Assembly: GCA_003218785.1 (NCBI GenBank)
Contig: QHOM01000164.1
Span: forward strand, 1-9,043
Length of the DNA: 9,043 nucleotides
Direction of reading: 5' to 3'
DNA from: Verrucomicrobiota bacterium
GTDB lineage: Bacteria > Verrucomicrobiota > Verrucomicrobiia > Chthoniobacterales > UBA10450
In this document: piece after piece, positions 5,416 to 9,043 of the stretch
Layout: every line of letters begins with the position of its first letter
Numbering within the stretch: the first letter of the stretch is position 1
Translations under genes and position numbers: made by a program
The notes under the pieces: generated by a model
Databases searched by the model: none
Told to the model about the DNA's origin: nothing
Seen by the model: only the letters and a program-made list of their open reading frames with translations

Positions 5416-7125
5416 GTGACGCCGGACGAACAGAGAGACGAGCAGTTTTATCGCGACACGGAAAGTATCGCCTTTCCGAAGCTGGACGATCACCAGCTTT
5501 CTCTGCTTGAACCATTGGCAGAGAGACGCGCGCTAAAACGTGGCGACCTGATTTTCAAAGCCGGGCAGCGCGACCTTGGTCTGACCATTATCTTGCGCGG
5601 CGAGGTCGAGGCTTTCGAGTCGCGCGATGGCACGGAACAAATCCTCGCCACCGCACGCGAGCGCGATTTCATTGGCGATGTCGCGATGTTGCAGGGCACG
5701 TCGGCCTTGGCCACGGTGCGGGTGACCTCACCTGAAGCCGAGATACTCCATGTGCCCGTGACTGAACTCCGGCGCGCGTTCGCCGAATTACCCGGTGTGA
5801 GCGAGCCCATCGTAAAAGCATTGATCATGCGTCGCAAGCGACTGCGACGCGATCGGGAATTTGCCGGATTGCGCGTTCTCGCGGCAAGCGGCACACGCGA
5901 AGGGCATCAGCTTGATGATTTCCTCGACAAAAATCGTATCCCGCATCGGCTCGTCGAATTTGAGAGCGAGCAGGGACAGGCATTGAGCAAACGTCTGCAC
6001 TTAAGCAGTCGCGATTTGCCCGCGCTGATTACGGCGGCCGGCGTTCCTTTGCGAAGACCTTCGTTGCGCGAAGTCGCGCAAGTGGCCGGTTTGCTTCGTC
6101 CGCTCGCGTTCGAGAACGAAAACGAAATTATGTCAGACCTGACGATCGTCGGTGCAGGTCCGGCCGGCCTTGCCGCGGCCGTTTACGCCGCCTCCGAGGG
6201 ATTGCACACCGTCGTTCTGGAAAGTTACGCTCCCGGCGGCCAGGCTGGTTCCTCCTCTCTGATCGAAAACTTTTTTGGTTTCCCGACTGGGGTTAGTGGC
6301 GGCGATTTGACGTGGCTCGCGCAGCTTCAGGCGTATCGGTTCGGTGCGAAATTTTCCACGCCGGCGCAGGCGCTCTCGCTTCAGTACGATGCCGCCGACG
6401 AATACCGTGCCTGTCTTCAAGTTGAAGGTTGCTCAGCCGTGCTTCGGGCAAAAAGCGTCCTGATCGCGACCGGCGCGGATTACCGCCGGCTGGATGCGGA
6501 GGGACGCGAACAATTTGAGAATATGGGCGTTTACTACGCTGCGACGGCAATGGAAGGTCAGATTTGTCGCGGCGAAACTGTCATCGTCGCCGGTAGCGGC
6601 AATTCAGCGGGCCAGGCCGCGATGTTTCTTTCCGATGGCGCCGCCAAAGTGTTGCTCGTCATCCGTGGAGACGATCTCTCTAAAATGTCGAGCTATCTTT
6701 CGCGACGAGTGGAAGCACAAAAGAACATCGAGATTCTTTATCACACCCAAATTCGAAAAATGTTTGGGAACAAAATGCTCGAAGAAGCCGAGCTGGAAAA
6801 TACAAAGACGGGCGAACGGCGCGTTGTGCGGACGCGCGCTGTTTTTTCGATGATCGGCGCTAACCCGTGCACCGAGTGGCTCCCACTCGAGATCGAGCGC
6901 GACGACAAAGGATTCATCAAGACAGGATCGGCCGTGGCGAGCGCGCCGGCTTGGAAAGAGAACAAACGCCAACCGGGCCCGCTCGAGACCAGCCTTCCCA
7001 ACATTTTTGCTGCCGGCGATGTCCGTTCCGGTTCGGTCAAACGTTGTGCTGCTGCTGTCGGCGAAGGCGGCATGGCCGTCGCCGGCGTGCAAATCGCCCT
7101 CGCCGCGTTAGCCGATCGCAGTTAA
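5416..7125 (+). CDS. FAD-dependent oxidoreductase: cNMP-binding-like + thioredoxin-like + thioredoxin-reductase-like fusion
   Basis: This 569-residue protein has three parts. Residues about 20-140 form a cyclic-nucleotide-binding fold (RGEVEAF, then the cassette GDVAMLQGTSALATVRV). Residues 152-228 form a thioredoxin/glutaredoxin-like domain without CxxC (GLRVLAASGTREG ... DLPALITAAGVPLRRPS). Residues 240-569 resemble thioredoxin reductase: FAD motif GAGPAG (246-251), GGQAGSSSLIENF, NAD(P) motif GSGNSAG (393-399) and the C-terminal FAD motif AAGDVR (Asp535). The redox CATC of true thioredoxin reductases is replaced by AATA (375-378), so it cannot pass electrons through that disulfide. Many bacteria carry this architecture, and its electron acceptor is poorly defined. 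The cassette lacks the canonical Glu and Arg (Asp88, Ala97), so binding of cAMP is doubtful. Translation starts at GTG (5416), with GGGAA directly before it; the family N-terminus fits this start. Probably cytoplasmic. Confidence 0.9.
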   Translation: MTPDEQRDEQFYRDTESIAFPKLDDHQLSLLEPLAERRALKRGDLIFKAGQRDLGLTIILRGEVEAFESRDGTEQILATARERDFIGDVAMLQGTSALATVRVTSPEAEILHVPVTELRRAFAELPGVSEPIVKALIMRRKRLRRDREFAGLRVLAASGTREGHQLDDFLDKNRIPHRLVEFESEQGQALSKRLHLSSRDLPALITAAGVPLRRPSLREVAQVAGLLRPLAFENENEIMSDLTIVGAGPAGLAAAVYAASEGLHTVVLESYAPGGQAGSSSLIENFFGFPTGVSGGDLTWLAQLQAYRFGAKFSTPAQALSLQYDAADEYRACLQVEGCSAVLRAKSVLIATGADYRRLDAEGREQFENMGVYYAATAMEGQICRGETVIVAGSGNSAGQAAMFLSDGAAKVLLVIRGDDLSKMSSYLSRRVEAQKNIEILYHTQIRKMFGNKMLEEAELENTKTGERRVVRTRAVFSMIGANPCTEWLPLEIERDDKGFIKTGSAVASAPAWKENKRQPGPLETSLPNIFAAGDVRSGSVKRCAAAVGEGGMAVAGVQIALAALADRS

Positions 7126-7137
7126 ACCACTCCGGAT

Positions 7138-8034
7138 TCACAGAAACTTAATCAGCGCGTCAGTCGTTTCTTTCGGTCGCTCCTCGAGGATCCAGTGACC
7201 AGTGTTGGGCAGCACGACAACAGTGACGTTATCAGCGACCAGCTTCACCTGCGCCGCAAGCTCATTGCCTAACAACTTTTCGCCGCCAATCGACAGGACC
7301 GGCATCGTCAGTTTTGTTTGCGAGAGCTGCGCGAAATCTTTGGCCAGTTGCGCCCACGACGCGAAATACGCCCAGGCTGCGCGCATCCGGCGCGGCTTCG
7401 AGTACACCTCTGTGTAAGCTTTGCGATCTGCTTCCGGAATGGAGTGAGTCTTATCGGCTGCGAAGACGTTCCAGAAATATTCGAAGTAAGTCCGCTCCCG
7501 TCCTTGCACCAACTTTTCGGGATATTCGCCGTTGAATCGAAAATGCCAGACATTCGGAGCGTTGTAGATCGCTTCCCATCCGGGAACTCCGGGAAGAAAC
7601 GCATCCATCACTGCGAGCTTCTCGGTCTCGTTAGGAAATTGCGCGGCATACGCGTACGCCACCATCAATCCGATGTCATGCCTGACCACGCGCGCCTTTT
7701 CGATCCTCAACGAACGAACGAGCTCATGGATTTGCTTCGCAGCGCTCAGCATGTCGATCTTCTCTGGAATTGATGAATCACCGATGCCCGGCAGGTCCGG
7801 CGCTATCACGGTAAACTTTTCCGCCAGCAGCGGGATGATTGGTCGCCGCATCCGCGAAGTTTCCGCGAACCCGTGCAGCAGAATCACTGTTGGTCCGTAA
7901 CCGGCGGTCAGATAATGCAGTTCGACATCGTCGATCTTCGCTGTGCGCGAATCGATCGTTGGCTCCGCGTAAACCGAGCCAATGGAAATAAAAACCGCGA
8001 CGGTGACGATAAGGGCGCGCATACAATCTATCAT
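7138..8034 (-). CDS. Exported alpha/beta hydrolase with Asp-type nucleophile elbow (epoxide hydrolase / haloalkane dehalogenase-like)
   Basis: This 298-residue protein begins with a signal peptide (MRALIVTVAVFISIGSVYA, residues 5-23), so it is probably periplasmic. The fold is clear: oxyanion motif LLHGFAETS (His54-Gly55), APDLPGIGDS, nucleophile elbow RHDIG (Asp120), an alpha-helical lid (about 150-230) with TYFEYFW, and the catalytic base His280 in NTGHWILEERP. The G-H-D-x-G pattern with Asp as nucleophile is that of epoxide hydrolases and haloalkane dehalogenases; the substrate is unknown. Two positions look odd: Arg118 replaces the small residue expected at the start of the elbow, and Arg63 (SRMRRP) sits where relatives I recall have Trp. 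The ATG at 8034 has AGGA 4 bases upstream, favouring it over the ATG at 8022. It is convergent with the flavoprotein gene, with 12 bases between the stops. Confidence 0.88.
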   Translation of the reverse strand: MIDCMRALIVTVAVFISIGSVYAEPTIDSRTAKIDDVELHYLTAGYGPTVILLHGFAETSRMRRPIIPLLAEKFTVIAPDLPGIGDSSIPEKIDMLSAAKQIHELVRSLRIEKARVVRHDIGLMVAYAYAAQFPNETEKLAVMDAFLPGVPGWEAIYNAPNVWHFRFNGEYPEKLVQGRERTYFEYFWNVFAADKTHSIPEADRKAYTEVYSKPRRMRAAWAYFASWAQLAKDFAQLSQTKLTMPVLSIGGEKLLGNELAAQVKLVADNVTVVVLPNTGHWILEERPKETTDALIKFL

Positions 8035-8098
8035 GAGGTCCTGGTACAGACTGCCGAGTTTTTTCCGCTCCGGCTTTTCGGGCGGTCTTTCCTTGGCA

Positions 8099-8120
8099 CG
8101 CCGTAGTCCGACGGAGGCGG
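8099..8120. repeat. GC-rich inverted repeat in the divergent 8035-8189 spacer
   Basis: CCGT AGTCCG ACGG (8101-8114) is a stem with perfect 4-base arms, nested with an alternative pairing CGCC (8099-8102) with GGCG (8116-8119). It lies between the divergently transcribed hydrolase and CPBP genes, next to the pyrimidine-rich repeat at 8135-8180. It resembles a small dispersed GC-rich palindrome. No function can be read. Confidence 0.3.
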
Positions 8121-8134
8121 CTCCTTCCGGATTT

Positions 8135-8180
8135 TCACTTCCTACTTCCTACTTTCTGCCTGCTACTTTCTAATTTCTTC
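8135..8180. repeat. Pyrimidine-rich TACTTYC tandem repeat, copy 1
   Basis: The plus strand shows a degenerate heptamer array: ACTTCCT is followed by ACTTCCT, ACTTTCT and, after a short interruption, ACTTTCT, then AATTTCTTC. The last 32 bases (8149-8180) recur downstream of the CPBP gene at 8870-8901. It ends 9 bases before the CPBP start codon, so it lies in that gene's leader if transcribed from upstream. Confidence 0.6.
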
Positions 8181-8189
8181 CACAGGCCC

Positions 8190-8849
8190 ATGAACAATAA
8201 TCCGCCGCTTGCGTCCGAACGTCATTTGTTCGGTTTTTTTCTGATCCTGGCGGGCATCGCAACCGCGAGCTGGCTCATGGCGCGGCATCCGTTCTCACAT
8301 CGCTTTCTCCTTTACCTGACTCTGATCGCGATGGAACTGCTGCGTGTGTGGTACGTGATCGCAGGTGCGCGCGCAAATGGCAACGGTGTGATGAATATCG
8401 TCGGTCGCGGCTGGAACACCTGGCGTGACTGCCCCCGGGATTGCCTTCTCGCCATCGGGACCATTGTGGTGGTGGCGGTAACCGCGCGCGCGCTCGTTTT
8501 TCTGCTCGGCAATTGGTTGCCAGACACTGCATTTATGTTGCCAACCAACTTCGGTGAATCAACGGGCTGGATCGTGCTCTCAATTACCGGCGGCATCTGT
8601 GAGGAAATCGCGTATCGCGGCTATCTGCAACGGCAGCTCTGGGCTTTCATTCGCTCGCTCCCCGTTGCCGTCTGCTTACAGGCCGTCGCTTTCGGCGCGG
8701 TTCATCTTTACCAGGGATGGAAACCGGTTGTCGTTATCGTAGGTATCGGATTGGTTTTGGGATCGGTCGCGGCGTGGCGCCGCAGCATTATTCCGGGAAC
8801 GATTGCCCATTCCATTCTCGATATCCTTGGCGGCCTCCTCGGCAGCTAG
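8190..8849 (+). CDS. CPBP-family intramembrane glutamic endopeptidase (Abi/CAAX protease)
   Basis: This 219-residue protein is mostly hydrophobic, with likely membrane segments at about 12-30, 38-58, 87-107, 124-136, 156-174, 178-196 and 200-217. It carries all three CPBP motifs: EEIAYRGYL (Glu138, Glu139, Arg143), FGAVH (Phe168, His172) and HSILD (His207, Asp211). These residues form the active site of the glutamic intramembrane protease family that includes the eukaryotic CAAX protease Rce1 and the archaeal MmRce1. Bacterial members are implicated in bacteriocin immunity, protein processing or lipoprotein-related roles, but most have no known substrate. The ATG at 8190 has only a weak CAGG upstream. 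It is divergent from the hydrolase at 7138-8034 and stands alone. Direct copies of a pyrimidine-rich repeat flank it on both sides. Confidence 0.92.
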   Translation: MNNNPPLASERHLFGFFLILAGIATASWLMARHPFSHRFLLYLTLIAMELLRVWYVIAGARANGNGVMNIVGRGWNTWRDCPRDCLLAIGTIVVVAVTARALVFLLGNWLPDTAFMLPTNFGESTGWIVLSITGGICEEIAYRGYLQRQLWAFIRSLPVAVCLQAVAFGAVHLYQGWKPVVVIVGIGLVLGSVAAWRRSIIPGTIAHSILDILGGLLGS

Positions 8850-8869
8850 CGTTTTCTTCTGCTCAACTT

Positions 8870-8901
8870 CTACTTTAGCCTTTTTACTTTGTAATTTCTT
8901 C
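8870..8901. repeat. Pyrimidine-rich repeat, copy 2
   Basis: This 32-base stretch has the same layout as 8149-8180: CTACTTT, an 8-base variable part, then TACTTTGTAATTTCTTC, which matches 16 of 17 bases of the last part of copy 1. It is in the same orientation, 21 bases after the CPBP stop codon. The 84-base gap between CPBP and the next gene contains little else. Confidence 0.55.
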
Positions 8902-8933
8902 GCGGTGTTTACACGCGACCCCATTCGCTGCCG

Positions 8934-9043
8934 TTACTTCATGAAGCCCCGGACGATCTGCGCAATCTGGTCCGCTGCCGTGTCCAATGCGAAATGGCCC
9001 GCATCGAGGACGTGAACTTCGGCCTTCGGGACGTGGCGGCGAT
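8934..9043 (-). CDS. Alpha/beta hydrolase, C-terminal end only (5' part beyond window)
   Basis: The minus-strand frame entering from the right edge ends at the TAA at 8934-8936 and gives 35 residues: RRHVPKAEVHVLDAGHFALD, then TAADQIAQIVRGFMK. This is the typical end of alpha/beta hydrolases, with the catalytic-base histidine in the DAGHFALD motif followed by the last amphipathic helix. The nucleophile and substrate class lie outside the window. It is convergent with the CPBP gene. It is too short for a firm subfamily call, but the motif is characteristic. Confidence 0.75.
   Translation of the reverse strand, partial: RRHVPKAEVHVLDAGHFALDTAADQIAQIVRGFMK

Noticed and set aside
6604..7092. 162-codon minus-strand open frame
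   Set aside because: It is antisense to the NAD(P)- and FAD-binding part of the flavoprotein, with no domain-like sequence.
7126..7137. Shared terminator between the convergent flavoprotein and hydrolase genes
   Set aside because: The 12-base gap and its flanks show no stable GC-rich stem with a T-run.
8135..8180. Possible CRISPR-like array of short repeats
   Set aside because: Repeat units are about 7 bases without spacers and no cas genes are present.
8190..8849. CPBP gene as part of a bacteriocin or defence cassette
   Set aside because: No small double-glycine peptide, radical-SAM maturase, peptidase-transporter or other defence gene is visible next to it.
8676..8924. 82-codon minus-strand frame with a Lys/Glu/Ala-rich start (MGSRVNTAKKLQSKKAKVEV)
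   Set aside because: Its Lys-rich start is the reverse complement of the pyrimidine-rich repeat at 8870-8901, and most of the rest is antisense to the CPBP motifs.

Overview
The window looks like chromosomal DNA of a free-living, probably soil-dwelling bacterium with mid-to-high GC and a Gram-negative envelope. A lipoprotein membrane-fusion adaptor, a secreted S9 peptidase and several exported or membrane proteins support this. Weak Shine-Dalgarno signals, repeat-rich gene borders and the gene mix remind me of Verrucomicrobiota (Spartobacteria/Chthoniobacterales-like), with Acidobacteriota as an alternative. This is inference; there is no rRNA or other marker gene here.

Layout. (1) Positions 1-1456, minus strand: a tight operon in which each junction is a 4-base ATGA overlap. 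Its order is a carboxymuconolactone-decarboxylase/AhpD-like CxxC protein, a TetR regulator, then a lipoprotein HlyD-type efflux adaptor that runs off the left edge. An imperfect palindrome overlapping a possible -10 box lies just upstream. (2) Positions 1457-1929: a gene-poor gap holding the N-terminal half of a GNAT acetyltransferase (pseudogene). (3) Positions 1972-3924, plus strand: a secreted S9 (prolyl-oligopeptidase-like) peptidase, convergent with a 50-residue two-helix membrane protein (3931-4083, minus) that is easily missed. (4) Positions 4084-4330: a repeat-rich gap with a perfect hairpin and short direct repeats, ending exactly at the start codon of a dipeptide epimerase (4331-5308, plus). 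(5) Positions 5416-7125, plus: a cNMP-binding-like domain fused to a thioredoxin-like domain and a thioredoxin-reductase-like flavoprotein. (6) Positions 7138-8034, minus: an exported alpha/beta hydrolase with an Asp-type nucleophile elbow. (7) Positions 8190-8849, plus: a CPBP (Abi/CAAX) membrane protease flanked by direct copies of a pyrimidine-rich repeat. (8) Positions 8934-9043, minus: the C-terminus of another alpha/beta hydrolase.

How the genes relate. The only clear functional unit is the left operon: a drug/stress-responsive TetR with its efflux adaptor, resembling E. coli cecR-ybhG but with a CxxC protein as first gene. The S9 peptidase (peptide release outside the cytoplasm) and the dipeptide epimerase (dipeptide use in the cytoplasm) share a theme but are not one operon. 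I found no CRISPR array, tRNA, rRNA, intact mobile element or convincing new multi-gene system. The best leads are the operon composition, the repeat families, the degenerate sensor domain of the fused flavoprotein and odd substitutions in the hydrolase at 7138-8034.
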